This document shows positions 8,485-27,901 of a DNA stretch of 61,390 nt, piece by piece. The translations under genes were made by a program, and so were the position numbers. Location of the stretch: the NCBI GenBank assembly GCA_016210005.1, contig JACQVA010000170.1, forward strand, positions 1 through 61,390, read 5' to 3'. This DNA is from Deltaproteobacteria bacterium (GTDB lineage Bacteria > Desulfobacterota > Binatia > HRBIN30 > JACQVA1). The notes under the pieces were generated by a model, which saw only the letters and a list, made by a program, of their open reading frames with translations, was not told where the DNA came from and made no database searches. Each line of letters opens with the position of its first letter. Position 1 is the stretch's first letter.

Positions 8485-9968
8485 CTCACGCCGTGCTTTC
8501 CGCCCGTTTGGCGGCGCTCGAACTCGCACTCGAACGTTGGTGCGAGCACCCGCGCCGGTTGCTAGCCCTCTTGGCGGCACTATTGCTGGCGCAAGTCGGC
8601 CCGTGGTGGTACGCCAGCCCGGACTCGCTCACCTACCTGTCGGTGGCGCGCAGCCTCGCCGGCGGGCATGGGTTGCTGCGACTGGGCAGCGAGCAGCTGG
8701 GCTACCCGCCCGGCTATCCGCTCCTGGCAAGCCCCGCTTTCTTGATTTCGGGCCGGCCGTTTCTGCGGCTCTCGCTCTTGCAGTGGGCTTTGGCCGTGGG
8801 GCTGCTGCTGGGCGTGTATCGCTGGCTGCGTGCCAGGCATTGCACTGCGGCGCTCTTGCTGACCGGGACGGTGATGGTCAATGCCGCGCTCTGGCTCCAC
8901 TACCGCCGTCCGCTCAGCGAGCTGGCGTTCATGGCCGTGATGGTATGGGCCGCCAACGCGTGGGACATGGCGTTGGCGGTGCCGGCGCCGCGCCGGGCGG
9001 TGGGCTGGACCGTGCTGGGGAGCGTGTTGTCGGTTCTGCTGTGTCTGATACGCGAGGTTGGCGGGGTGCTGGTTACCGGCTTCGCGCTCGCTACGCTTGT
9101 GGCGGCCCGGCGGCGCCGCTTCAGTCGCACGTTCGCGTTCGCCATGATCGGGATAGCCGCGTTACCGGCGGCGGTGACGGTGGTCGGCTTCGCCCATTAC
9201 GACGTGCGCGCCGCCGCCCGTTCGGCCGATCAGCGCGGCACCCATCTGGACGGCTTCATCAACGCCTCGCCGCTGTTTGCCGGCACCGCGTCACCGCTAG
9301 TGCCGTTGAGCGAAATGGTGCGCGTGCGCGTCAGCGAGGTTGGCCGCCTCCTCGTGCCCGGCATGCTGAAGTCGTATGGGCCACCGGGGCGCTGGCTCGA
9401 TGTCAACATGTTGGTCTACCTTCCGCTCTGCGCCCTGGTACTGGCGGGATGGTGGCAGCTGGTTCGCCAAGGCCCTGATGTGCTGGCGCTGACGCTCCCG
9501 TTCTACTTGGCCATCTACCTGGTGTGGCCGTTCGACGGGGGCCTGCGCTATCTCCTACCGCTGCTGCCCGTCTTGCTGTTATGCGGCTGGCTGCCGCTGG
9601 GACCGCGGCTGCGGCGGCCCCGCTGTGCGCTGGCGGCGTTCCTGGTTGCTCATCTGGGCGTGGCCCTGGGCTATTGGTTGGCGGATGATCTGCCGCGCAT
9701 CCGCCAATGTCATGCCCAATGGGATGTGGCCGAGCGCTTGGCCGCGCAGGTGCCCGCGCGTAGCGCCGGCCTCGCCGACGGGGTACCGGAATGCATTCGA
9801 CTGCTGCTGGCCTACAGCGTTGATCGGTCGGTACTGGAGATGCCGGCCGCCGGCCTGGCGCAGACGAACGAGCCCTGGATCGTCGCCCCGGCCGGCGCCC
9901 CGTCGCCGGCCGGCTTTGCCGCGTCGGCAGTAACCCACCCATACCAGATCTTCGTGCGAGTGGACTGA
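8481..9968 (+). CDS. Polytopic membrane protein, GT-C/ArnT-like
   Basis: A 495-residue protein with about ten hydrophobic helices, similar in layout to GT-C glycosyltransferases that use polyprenyl-linked sugars on the periplasmic side. Near the N terminus is YASPDSLTYLSVARSLAGGH, the acidic first loop typical of that superfamily, followed by LGYPPGYPLLASPAFLI. Later segments include FYLAIYLVWPFDGGLRYLLP, a YxxPFxxRYLLP-like block. The start is a GTG overlapping the upstream TGA, and its stop overlaps the ATG of the PAP2 gene, so all three are translationally coupled. The C-terminal 110 residues are soluble and presumably periplasmic. Family assignment is moderate and the substrate unknown. 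Confidence 0.62.
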   Translation: MTHAVLSARLAALELALERWCEHPRRLLALLAALLLAQVGPWWYASPDSLTYLSVARSLAGGHGLLRLGSEQLGYPPGYPLLASPAFLISGRPFLRLSLLQWALAVGLLLGVYRWLRARHCTAALLLTGTVMVNAALWLHYRRPLSELAFMAVMVWAANAWDMALAVPAPRRAVGWTVLGSVLSVLLCLIREVGGVLVTGFALATLVAARRRRFSRTFAFAMIGIAALPAAVTVVGFAHYDVRAAARSADQRGTHLDGFINASPLFAGTASPLVPLSEMVRVRVSEVGRLLVPGMLKSYGPPGRWLDVNMLVYLPLCALVLAGWWQLVRQGPDVLALTLPFYLAIYLVWPFDGGLRYLLPLLPVLLLCGWLPLGPRLRRPRCALAAFLVAHLGVALGYWLADDLPRIRQCHAQWDVAERLAAQVPARSAGLADGVPECIRLLLAYSVDRSVLEMPAAGLAQTNEPWIVAPAGAPSPAGFAASAVTHPYQIFVRVD

Positions 9969-10540
9969 TGACGGAAGGCGGCTGGCTGGCGACGCTTGCA
10001 TCCTATGACACCGCGCTGCTGCTAATCATCGGCGCGCAGCTGCGCACGAAACTCCTCGATGCGCTGATGCTGTATGTAACCGAGCCGCAGAATTTCTATC
10101 TTCCCATCGCGGCAATCGCTGCCTACCGGATGACATTGGGAGGCGGCGGTACCCGGTGGCGACACCGCTGGCTACTGGCCGGCGGTGCGTTGCTGTTGCT
10201 CGGGGTGGTGGACGGCAGCGCCACTATGGTGAAGAACCTGGTGCAGCGAGCGCGTCCGTGCCACGTGCTGGTGGGCGTTGAGCTGATCGGCTCGTGTTCC
10301 GATTCGTTTTCGTTTCCGTCGAATCATGCGGCCAACGTCTTCGCCCTAGCCGCGGCGGTGGCGGCCTATGACCCTCGCTTCGGCTGGCTGTGGTTCGCGC
10401 CGGCAGCCTTGGTGGCGTACTCGCGGGTCTACCTCGGGGTGCACTACCCGTCCGACGTCTTGTGCGGCGCTCTGGCCGGGTTGGCAGTGGGCCGCGCCGC
10501 GGGCTTGTTGGCCGCCGCCCCGGCGCGCGCGCCGGATTAG
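9968..10540 (+). CDS. PAP2-family lipid phosphatase
   Basis: A 190-residue membrane phosphatase of the PAP2/BacA-unrelated undecaprenyl-diphosphatase type, which recycles lipid carrier or removes phosphate from lipid intermediates on the periplasmic side. All three signature blocks are present: KNLVQRARP (K-x6-RP), PSNHAANVFAL (PSGH equivalent, here with N for G) and SRVYLGVHYPSDV (SR-x5-H-x3-D). Five to six hydrophobic helices surround them. It overlaps the preceding gene by one base, giving strong coupling to the polysaccharide locus and supporting lipid-carrier recycling. It is convergent with the dehydrogenase gene ending at 10621. Confidence 0.88.
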   Translation: MTEGGWLATLASYDTALLLIIGAQLRTKLLDALMLYVTEPQNFYLPIAAIAAYRMTLGGGGTRWRHRWLLAGGALLLLGVVDGSATMVKNLVQRARPCHVLVGVELIGSCSDSFSFPSNHAANVFALAAAVAAYDPRFGWLWFAPAALVAYSRVYLGVHYPSDVLCGALAGLAVGRAAGLLAAAPARAPD

Positions 10541-10620
10541 GGAAGAGCGGCGCCCACCGGTTTGAAAAGAGCGCTCTCCTAGTTCAGCCGGCCCTGGTCT
10601 CCCCGGCTGTGCCAGCCTAC

Positions 10621-12072
10621 TCACAGCCGGATGTTGACGTACTTGGTGGCGGTGTACGACTCGATGCCCTCGCTGCCGCCTTCGCGGCCGAAGCCGGACT
10701 GTTTCACCCCGCCGAACGGGATCTCCGCTGCCGCGATGACGAGGTTGTTCACGCCGACCATGCCGACTTCCAATCCTTCCGAGGCCAGGAACGCGGTGCG
10801 CGTGTCGCGCGTGAAGACGTAGCCGGCAAGCCCGTACGGCGATGCGTTCGCTTGCGCGAGCGCATCGGGGAGATCGGCGAACGTGGCGATCGGCGCGATC
10901 GGGCCGAAGGGCTCCTCGGTCATCACCCGCATGGTGGCATCGACGCCGGTGAGCACCGCCGGCTCGAAAAAGAATCCGCGCGTGAACTCTGGCGGCCGCC
11001 GCCCGCCGCAGCGTAACACGGCGCCGCGAGCGAGTGCGTCCGCGATCAGCCCCTCGGCCGCCTCCAGCCGCCGCCGGTTGGCGAGCGGGCCGATGTCGGT
11101 GCGCGGGTCGCGTCCGTCGCCCAAGCGGAGCGCCTGCGTCACCTCGACGAAGCGTTCGGTAAACCGCGCGGCGACCGATTCGTGCACGTAGAACCGGCTG
11201 GCGGCGATGCAGACCTGCCCGTTGTTGCGGAACTTGCCGCGGGCCGCGGTTTCGGCGGCCTGCTCGATGTCGGCATCGGCAAACACCAACACCGGTGCGT
11301 GTCCGCCCAACTCCATCGAGACGGCTTTGATGCCCTCAGCACACAGACGCAAGATCTCGCGCCCGACCGGCACCGAGCCGGTGAGACTCACCTTGCGAAT
11401 GACGCTGGAGCCAATCAGGTGCCGGCTGATGAATGCCGGGTTGCCGGTGACGACGTTGACCGTGCCCGGCGGAATACCGGCGTCATGGCAGGCCTGGGCG
11501 AGACAGAATGCCGTGCGCGGGGCTTCTTCGGCGGGCTTGACGACGATCGCGCAGCCGGCCGCCAACGCCGGCGCGATCTTGCGCGCCGGCAGCAGCGCCG
11601 GAAAATTCCACGGGCTGAACGCGGCCACCGGCCCAATCGACTGGCGCAATACGAGCAAACGCTGCTCGCGCGAATGACCGTCGATCACTCGGCCGTAAAT
11701 GCGCCGCGCCTCGTCGGCGTACCAATCGAACTGATCGGCCGCCGCCAGCACCTCGCCCTTCGCCTCCGCCAACGGCTTGCCCTGCTCTTCGGTGAGCACC
11801 GCCGCGATGGCCGCGGCGCGCTCACGGATCAGCTGCGCGACGCGGCGCAGAGCCGCGCTGCGTGTCCACGCATCAACCTCGCGCCACGATCGCCAGGCAC
11901 GATCCGCCGCTGCCAGCGCCCGGTCCAAGTCCGCCGCCGTTGCCACCGGCACCGAGTCGGCAACTTCCTCGGTGGCGGGGTTGATGATGTTCATGCGCGC
12001 GCCGTCGGACGCAGCGGTCCAGTCGCCATCGATGAACATTGAGGATGGAGGAAAAGGATCGGAGGTCATCAT
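10621..12072 (-). CDS. gabD: NAD(P)-dependent succinate-semialdehyde dehydrogenase family protein
   Basis: A 483-residue aldehyde dehydrogenase, normal family length, predicted to oxidise succinate semialdehyde or a related aldehyde to the acid. Seen in sequence: cofactor-site AFSPWNFPALLPARKIAPAL, the general-base glutamate in MELGGHAPVLVF near residue 253, and the catalytic cysteine in NNGQVCIAASR near 286. The C-terminal EEPFGPIAP, SPYGLAGYVFT and PFGGVKQSGFGREGG blocks are typical of GabD-type enzymes. It starts ATGATGACC, and the first Met is used here. No neighbour belongs to a GABA pathway, so the true substrate is open. Confidence 0.87.
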   Translation of the reverse strand: MMTSDPFPPSSMFIDGDWTAASDGARMNIINPATEEVADSVPVATAADLDRALAAADRAWRSWREVDAWTRSAALRRVAQLIRERAAAIAAVLTEEQGKPLAEAKGEVLAAADQFDWYADEARRIYGRVIDGHSREQRLLVLRQSIGPVAAFSPWNFPALLPARKIAPALAAGCAIVVKPAEEAPRTAFCLAQACHDAGIPPGTVNVVTGNPAFISRHLIGSSVIRKVSLTGSVPVGREILRLCAEGIKAVSMELGGHAPVLVFADADIEQAAETAARGKFRNNGQVCIAASRFYVHESVAARFTERFVEVTQALRLGDGRDPRTDIGPLANRRRLEAAEGLIADALARGAVLRCGGRRPPEFTRGFFFEPAVLTGVDATMRVMTEEPFGPIAPIATFADLPDALAQANASPYGLAGYVFTRDTRTAFLASEGLEVGMVGVNNLVIAAAEIPFGGVKQSGFGREGGSEGIESYTATKYVNIRL

Positions 12073-12470
12073 TCAACCTTTGGTTTCCAAGCTGCGTCTT
12101 GCCGGGGGCCTGTGCAATACTCGTAGCATCTTCGCGATCCAATCGAGTTGGGGCAAGAGGTTATCTGCGACATCCCGTTCCAGGTCGCGAAGTGAGGCAA
12201 AATATTCGATGAGACCGTATATTTAACTCGTGTGGACCGCCACACGCGTCGCAGTCCGTTCGCCATGCTTCCAGCCGAGTGGCAGCCGTGAGCAACGCGC
12301 CGCCCCGGGGTATGCAGGCGTCCACCGTCCTCGTCTTCGGTCCGCGGGGACGCGCGTCGATCTCGTCGGCGCCCTTTTCCCGAAACATCGTGCGTGCGCC
12401 CGAATGCTGGAAGCCATTTCCTCTGCGTGCCATAGTGCCGACGATTCGGGAGCTGCGTGTTCCCAACGAT
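12073..12470. promoter_or_regulatory. Divergent intergenic region before the defence operon
   Basis: About 400 bp between the leftward dehydrogenase and the rightward helicase. I see no gene here; frames that are open on both strands look like high-GC noise. An AT-rich patch around 12196-12226 (AAAATATTCG and TATATTTAAC) is the only locally low-GC stretch and is the best place for a promoter of the island. I cannot align a convincing -35/-10 pair to it. The helicase start could lie further upstream in this region, since its frame is open from 12279. Confidence 0.35.
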
Positions 12471-16454
<3,984 letters not shown>

Positions 16455-16606
16455 CCAATCTGATTGAAATGGAGAATTACGAGATCTACGCGGTCGAGAC
16501 CATCTGCCCCCCGTCCGACACGCCGAAAGGCCTTGGGCGGGGTTCTCTTTTCGGGGAATCCCAGCCGCTCGACGCCGTCGCAAAATCGCGGTTTGCAAAA
16601 GGAAGT

Positions 16607-17704
16607 CTACTCAAGTTTTCGATCGTCGACGGTGGCGCGCTCCCCGAGAAACTCTCGCCAACGGCGCTGGCTCTCTCCGTCCGGCCCAAGATGCACGTGA
16701 ACGTCAACGTCCCCCCGCTCCAGGCGGAAGCGGAGCCCGTTCAAGAGCACTCTTGGACCGATGTCACTTGCCGGCAGACTGTAGCCCCAGACCTCGACCA
16801 TGGACGCATTCGAGAGTGCCGTCGTTGCCCGGTGCCAAACTTCTTGCATCGCACTCCCGCGAATGCGCTTCAGAAAGGTGGGATGCTCCAAGGCGTAGTC
16901 GCGCGGTGGCCCAACCCTTGGCGCCAATGGGTCGATGAGCGGCAAGCGGTTGCCGTTCCACCAAAAATCAAAGTGATTGAGGTAGTAGCGGTGGTCGAAA
17001 ATGATGTTCCCATCGCTCGCACATTGCCAACCAAACGAACCGTGCAACTTCAGCACGGTGATCGGAGATGCCATCGGCAGGCCGGAGGGAAGCTCGCTCG
17101 GTTCATCGATGGGCGACCGCATGAGCAAGACCTTCTCAAACCCGTAGCCGTTGAACGGCGACCACATCTCCTGCTCTGCCAGGGTGCGCTCGACGGTCGT
17201 ATCCCAGTTGAAGGTAATGACGACGTCCCCGGGCTGAAGCGATACAAGCAAGCCTCGCAGGTAGTCGCGATGGGGCCGATGCGTGCTGTCGTCGTAGTGT
17301 CGGAATCCAAAGTATGAATACAGGCAAGCCAGCAACCTGGCCCATGCAACAACTCCGCGATGAAGCTCGTCGCGCTCGGGCAATTGATAGTAACTGTCAT
17401 CCACCGGCAGCTCAGGCGCCGCCCGCCAAGCGGCGAGCCTCCTGCTCATCTCCGCATCGTCATGCGCAGCCAACGTGTGCTCATAGAGATCCAGCAGGGA
17501 GAGAGTCACTTCTGGATTGGGACAAGCCAGGACCAATCGCAGGTGCCCTGAAGCGGACTCCCGATACTCAACCCAATCCGACCACTGTTTCTTGTCCATC
17601 ACGTGGGAACCAGACATTTCAACATCGATCGCGGGCATCAGCTCTGAGGCAAGAGGATACCCAGCGGCCTTTGACGCTCCAGCTCCCAGGATGAGTACCC
17701 CCAT
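16607..17704 (-). CDS. SIR2-family protein (predicted NAD-consuming defence effector)
   Basis: A 365-residue protein with the sirtuin-type Rossmann fold used by many anti-phage NADases that kill infected cells by depleting NAD. Seen: the NAD loop LILGAGASKAAGYPLASELM at the very N terminus, VITFNWDTTVERTL (FNxD, about residue 168), the catalytic-histidine block VLKLHGSFGW (about 218) and VWGYSLPASD near the C terminus. No membrane or second effector domain is evident. It is antisense to the operon, between the helicase (convergent, 152 bp away) and the methyltransferase (divergent, 66 bp). The strand switch in the middle of an otherwise rightward operon suggests separate acquisition. NADase activity is inferred from family. 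Confidence 0.8.
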   Translation of the reverse strand: MGVLILGAGASKAAGYPLASELMPAIDVEMSGSHVMDKKQWSDWVEYRESASGHLRLVLACPNPEVTLSLLDLYEHTLAAHDDAEMSRRLAAWRAAPELPVDDSYYQLPERDELHRGVVAWARLLACLYSYFGFRHYDDSTHRPHRDYLRGLLVSLQPGDVVITFNWDTTVERTLAEQEMWSPFNGYGFEKVLLMRSPIDEPSELPSGLPMASPITVLKLHGSFGWQCASDGNIIFDHRYYLNHFDFWWNGNRLPLIDPLAPRVGPPRDYALEHPTFLKRIRGSAMQEVWHRATTALSNASMVEVWGYSLPASDIGPRVLLNGLRFRLERGDVDVHVHLGPDGESQRRWREFLGERATVDDRKLE

Positions 17705-17770
17705 GTTGTTCCTACGTCGGCCGGTCGGTTTGCTTATCGCGAGTAAAGGATAGCATCACTCAGGTCCAAG

Positions 17771-21220
<3,450 letters not shown>

Positions 21221-21275
21221 GGGACGGAGATGGATACTGGGAACGCCCGTAGGCCCTGGGCAGAGAGGTGACTTG

Positions 21276-21593
21276 ATGACGACAGAAGCGGCGATTCAGA
21301 CGATGGTGGACCGGATCGTGCAGCGCTTCCACCCGGTGAGGGTCGTCCTCTTTGGTTCGCACGCGCGAGGGACGGCCACCGCCGAGAGTGATGTCGATCT
21401 CCTGGTCGTGCTCCCCCAAATTGCGGACAAGCGCCGTACGACCGTCGACATCCGGCGCGCTTTAGGCGACCTGCCTGTCAGCAAGGACATCGTGGTCACC
21501 ACGCCCGATGAGATCGCGCGTCGCGGCGACCTGATTGGAAGCGTTCTGCGGCCGGCGCTGCGCGAGGGGAAAGTCGTTTATGAGCAGCACTGA
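21276..21593 (+). CDS. MNT-type nucleotidyltransferase (antitoxin of a HEPN/MNT pair)
   Basis: A 105-residue minimal nucleotidyltransferase with the defining block VVLFGSHARGTATAESDVDLLVVL, that is GSxARG followed by SDxDL. In HEPN/MNT toxin-antitoxin systems the MNT protein neutralises the HEPN partner, in some cases by AMPylating it. AGAGAGG precedes the ATG at 21276. Its 3' end overlaps the HEPN gene by 14 bp, the tight coupling normal for such pairs. It sits within the defence operon, between the methyltransferase and the DUF499 ATPase, and so may be an added addiction or effector module. Confidence 0.85.
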   Translation: MTTEAAIQTMVDRIVQRFHPVRVVLFGSHARGTATAESDVDLLVVLPQIADKRRTTVDIRRALGDLPVSKDIVVTTPDEIARRGDLIGSVLRPALREGKVVYEQH

Positions 21594-22008
21594 ACTGCTC
21601 GCGGAGCTGCGCCGCTGGTTACGCTTCGCCCGGGAAGATCTCGACGGCGCCGAAACGCTGCTGGCCGATGAAGGGTTTGTGCCACGCCACGTGTGCTGGC
21701 TTGCGCAGCAGGCGGCAGAGAAGGCGATCAAAGGCGCGCTCTCATCTCAGGAGATCCCATTCCCATTTCGGCACGATCTGGATGCGCTGCGCAATCTCTT
21801 GCCCGACGGCTGGGAGGTGAAGCGCCAACACCCGGACCTTGCGGAGCTGACGGAGTGGGCCGTTGAGGCGCGGTATCCGGGCGACTGGCCGGATGCGACG
21901 GTTGAAGATGCACGCCGCGCGGCCGTGCAGGCGCGCGCCGTATACGAATGCGTAATCGCGGACCTGCTACGGCACGGCATTTCGGCTGAGGACACGCGGG
22001 GTTCTTGA
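21580..22008 (+). CDS. HEPN-domain protein paired with MNT
   Basis: A 142-residue helical protein starting MSSTELLAELRRWLRFARED, with the HEPN blocks VCWLAQQAAEKAIKGAL and AVEARYPGDWPDATVEDA. I do not find the R-x4-6-H ribonuclease motif that active HEPN toxins carry, so this member may be non-nucleolytic or use another activity. It overlaps the MNT gene and ends three bases before the ATPase start at 22012, so it belongs to the same transcript. The short spacing suggests translational coupling through MNT, HEPN and the ATPase. Confidence 0.8.
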   Translation: MSSTELLAELRRWLRFAREDLDGAETLLADEGFVPRHVCWLAQQAAEKAIKGALSSQEIPFPFRHDLDALRNLLPDGWEVKRQHPDLAELTEWAVEARYPGDWPDATVEDARRAAVQARAVYECVIADLLRHGISAEDTRGS

Positions 22009-22011
22009 GCG

Positions 22012-25476
<3,465 letters not shown>

Positions 25477-25493
25477 GTGCGCCAGACCACACC

Positions 25494-25778
25494 ATGAGCT
25501 ACACCCAACACCGCACGAAGCTGGGCCTCAACATTGCGCGGATTGAAGTCCCTAACGGCACCATCCGGGCTGGCGTCTTCAAGTACGACCCCAAGACAGG
25601 CCACGATGATCTTGCCAAGCTCCGAGACACACACCGTGGGACTCATGCCGTGGCGCGCCGGCGTGATCAGATTGTCTGCCTGCCACGCACCCGGAACCCC
25701 CCAACGTGGGGGATGCCCAAGGCCTCGACTTACGTGGCAACCTCAGTCTCGTTGGAGCTCTGTTCCGTGAAACACTGA
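25494..25778 (+). CDS. Small unrecognised ORF at the end of the defence operon
   Basis: A 94-codon frame starting MSYTQHRTKLGLNIARIEVP, 17 bp after the ATPase stop and on the same strand. I do not recognise a family. The first 65 residues look protein-like (a beta-rich GTIRAGVFKYDPKTGHDDLA stretch, then RRRDQIVCLPRT), while the last 25 are less convincing. It may be the truncated remnant of a longer last gene of the operon. A partly overlapping leftward frame exists but looks like antisense noise. Confidence 0.3.
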   Translation: MSYTQHRTKLGLNIARIEVPNGTIRAGVFKYDPKTGHDDLAKLRDTHRGTHAVARRRDQIVCLPRTRNPPTWGMPKASTYVATSVSLELCSVKH

Positions 25779-26213
25779 TCGATCACTCTTGTGCCCTACC
25801 CCGAGTCGCTCTGGATCAACCGAGACAGCACCAGTGCGGGACTGAACGGCTGCATCAGCCAGGCGGAAGCCGTGCGCCGCTGTGCGTTCGGGCACACGTG
25901 GAGGAGGGTTGTTGCGCGCGCAGACCTTCATAGCGCCGCCGCGCAGTTAGCCAGGTTGCCTGCTGGTCCGGACCTGATCGTCCGCAAGTGCGCGCGGCGG
26001 CGAAGTCCGGAGAAGGATCATGAGGCGGCTCACTTGAGTTGCGGGCGGCACCGCGCGCTGCGCGTGAGAGAACATCAACAAGGGTGACAAAGCTCACAGC
26101 GTGCGAGGCGGGTCGTTGGCCTCAGGCCGATAGAGACGGTGGAATCAGGATGCACGTCTCCCCGGGGTGGCGGTGTCGCGCAAACGACCGCTTCGATGCC
26201 GCCCGTCAGCGGG
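25779..26213. other. Intergenic stretch with no gene recognised
   Basis: About 435 bp between the end of the defence operon and the leftward RES/Xre pair. Short open frames exist on both strands, but none shows motifs or a convincing start. The one feature I see is the 20-mer at 26133-26152, which recurs as a near-identical direct copy at 27596-27615 (one mismatch), on the other side of the RES/Xre and MITE-like region. Confidence 0.4.
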
Positions 26214-26675
26214 TCAGCCTACCAGGCGCGGGTCGAGGAGAAACGGTATCGACCGCCCAATTCTCAGGCGGCCGAAGGCGGGGTGGGCGGGATTGAGCAA
26301 GTAGTTCAATTCCTCCGGCACGATGGCACTCGGCACCGCCAGCGCCAGGGCGCGGCCGGACGCGAGCCACGCGTCGCCGATCTGCTGCGTCGCCAGCAGG
26401 CCGCGCACCGTGCGCCAATGCCGCGGCAACTGAGCGCTCGCCAGATTATCGACGAGCTTGGAATCGACATCGAACGTGAACGCGACAAGACGCGGGAGTG
26501 GCCGGCCGACATCGAGATGCACAAGCACCTCGAGCACGGCGAGCGACTTGGTGGCGCTGGCATACACGGCGCGCCGGCCGGGCGAGTTCCAGCGCCCGCC
26601 GAAGCGCTGCGCCGCTTTGCCGTCGAACGCCGTGGCCGCGTGCGTGCGCTTCACGACGCGCCATAGCTGCGGCAT
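26214..26675 (-). CDS. RES-domain toxin
   Basis: A 153-residue RES-domain protein. RES toxins of type II modules degrade NAD and stop growth until neutralised. It begins MPQLWRVVKRTHAATAFDGK and shows the conserved R...GGRWN block (AAQRFGGRWNSPGRRAVYAS), the E of LAVLEVLVHLD and the later PSAIVPEELNYLLNPAHP segment. The reading frame extends upstream, but the ATG at 26675 overlaps the antitoxin's TGA by one base, the usual toxin-antitoxin coupling. NADase function is family knowledge, not shown here. Confidence 0.88.
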   Translation of the reverse strand: MPQLWRVVKRTHAATAFDGKAAQRFGGRWNSPGRRAVYASATKSLAVLEVLVHLDVGRPLPRLVAFTFDVDSKLVDNLASAQLPRHWRTVRGLLATQQIGDAWLASGRALALAVPSAIVPEELNYLLNPAHPAFGRLRIGRSIPFLLDPRLVG

Positions 26676-27112
26676 CAGGTGTACACGCCGTGCTCCAGGC
26701 GGCCGATGAGATTCTCCACCTCGCGGGCCCCCGCTTCCGTCTCGGCGCGGTCCAGCGGAGTCTCGCCGTCGAGGGCGCGGGCGGGCTTGCGCAGCCAAGC
26801 GCGTGCGGCCTCCTCGTCGCCGTCGTGCAGCTCGGTGGCAAGACGGAACAGCCGCGCGAAGCGGAGCAGCCGGTCACTGTGGCCCGCGTCGAGACGCTGG
26901 CCGCTTTGCCGGCGGCGGGAGAGTGTCGCGATCGAGATGCCGATCCGGCCGGCAAGGTTCTCCACCGTGAGGCCAAGCAGCTCCCGCAGCACATCCAGCT
27001 CCGCCACAGGCAGGCCCGATTTGACCCGTGCCGCCGCCTCCCCGGCGCCCAGCGGCCGGCCCTTCGCGTGCGCCTTCACGAGCATCCTGGTGCGGGCGGC
27101 AGTGGCTTTCAT
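26675..27112 (-). CDS. Xre/MbcA-type (DUF2384) antitoxin
   Basis: A 145-residue antitoxin that precedes and is coupled to the RES toxin. The middle is a helix-turn-helix (LLGLTVENLAGRIGISIATL, about residues 45-64, then SRRRQSGQRLD). The C-terminal half is the DUF2384 toxin-binding part (RLLRFARLFRLATELH, EEAARAWLRKPARALDGETPL). It would bind RES and repress the shared promoter just upstream of 27112. Order antitoxin then toxin is normal for the family. Confidence 0.85.
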   Translation of the reverse strand: MKATAARTRMLVKAHAKGRPLGAGEAAARVKSGLPVAELDVLRELLGLTVENLAGRIGISIATLSRRRQSGQRLDAGHSDRLLRFARLFRLATELHDGDEEAARAWLRKPARALDGETPLDRAETEAGAREVENLIGRLEHGVYT

Positions 27113-27249
27113 GTGAGCACTATGGACCTTTCATCTGCAAGGAGCAAGACCGCCCGCCGCGCACGCCGAGCGTCCATGCCCCCGATGATCTGCGCCAGTG
27201 CACCGGAGATCAAGCTGAGCCCCAGGAACTCAGAGCTTGCGAGGGTTGG

Positions 27250-27479
27250 CAGCCCGTTGAAAAAGCTCGGCGCCGTACATCGAGGGAGATGTCCCTCTGC
27301 CGCAGCCCCCGCGGGCGAGAGCGAGGGTGAGGGTTCCAGCAGCGGGCCGGAGGCCCGCTCGGCCTTGCACCGCAAGGCCGTCGGAGGAGTTGATCCCCTC
27401 ACCTCAATCCTCTCCCCGCGGGTGGTGCGGGGAGAGGAGGGTTGCGTCGGATCAGACCGCCCTGTTTTTCAACGGGCTG
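27250..27479. mobile_element. MITE-like element with 15-bp perfect terminal inverted repeats
   Basis: The ends CAGCCCGTTGAAAAA (27250-27264) and TTTTTCAACGGGCTG (27465-27479) are exact complements, bounding 230 bp without a gene. Inside are three further palindromes: GCGGGCC/GGCCCGC (27342-27358), CGGCCTTGC/GCAAGGCCG (27360-27380, 3-base loop) and CCTCTCCCCGC/GCGGGGAGAGG (27409-27437). The layout suits a non-autonomous element or a nested set of REP-like sequences. No clear target duplication is visible. It lies directly upstream of the antitoxin promoter region. Confidence 0.65.
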
Positions 27480-27627
27480 TTAGATTAGGTCACCCTTCGA
27501 AAGTCAGGTTCGGAAAGCAGTAATGATCTGATATGGCTGAAGAACGCCGGCTTCGAGGCGGAAGTCGTGCGCCGACCGTTGACGCCAGACCGCCGGAGAC
27601 GGTGGAATCAGAATGTGGGCGGACGGC

Positions 27628-27900
27628 TCAGTTTCGGTAGACGCAGATGGCGGTGGCGAGAATGTGCTCGCGGGCGTAACGGTTGGGTGATTGCTCCAAG
27701 GACCGGCGGAAGACGAAGTCCACCGGCACCCCCACAAGCTCTTCTACCTCACCTGCCATTTCGAGCAGCTCGGTAGTGGAAACCGGCACCGACTCGTCGA
27801 GCGTTACCAGCAGGTCCACATCACTATCGGACGAAGCTCGGCCGCGCGCGACTGAGCCGAAAACCTCCAGGCGGGACGATAGCTCTTGAACTCCGTCGCC
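27628..27900 (-). pseudogene. N-terminally truncated MNT nucleotidyltransferase
   Basis: The leftward frame reads LEVFGSVARGRASSDSDVDLLVTL, the MNT signature GSxARG plus SDxDL, and ends PNRYAREHILATAICVYRN. It has no ATG, GTG or TTG before the signature; the frame is closed by a TGA at 27901-27903, right at the edge of a run of 7-bp repeats. So the normal first residues have been lost, and no HEPN partner follows. A GTG inside the signature gives only 63 residues and would lack the active site. Best read as a remnant of a second HEPN/MNT module. Confidence 0.65.
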
Positions 27901-27901
27901 T

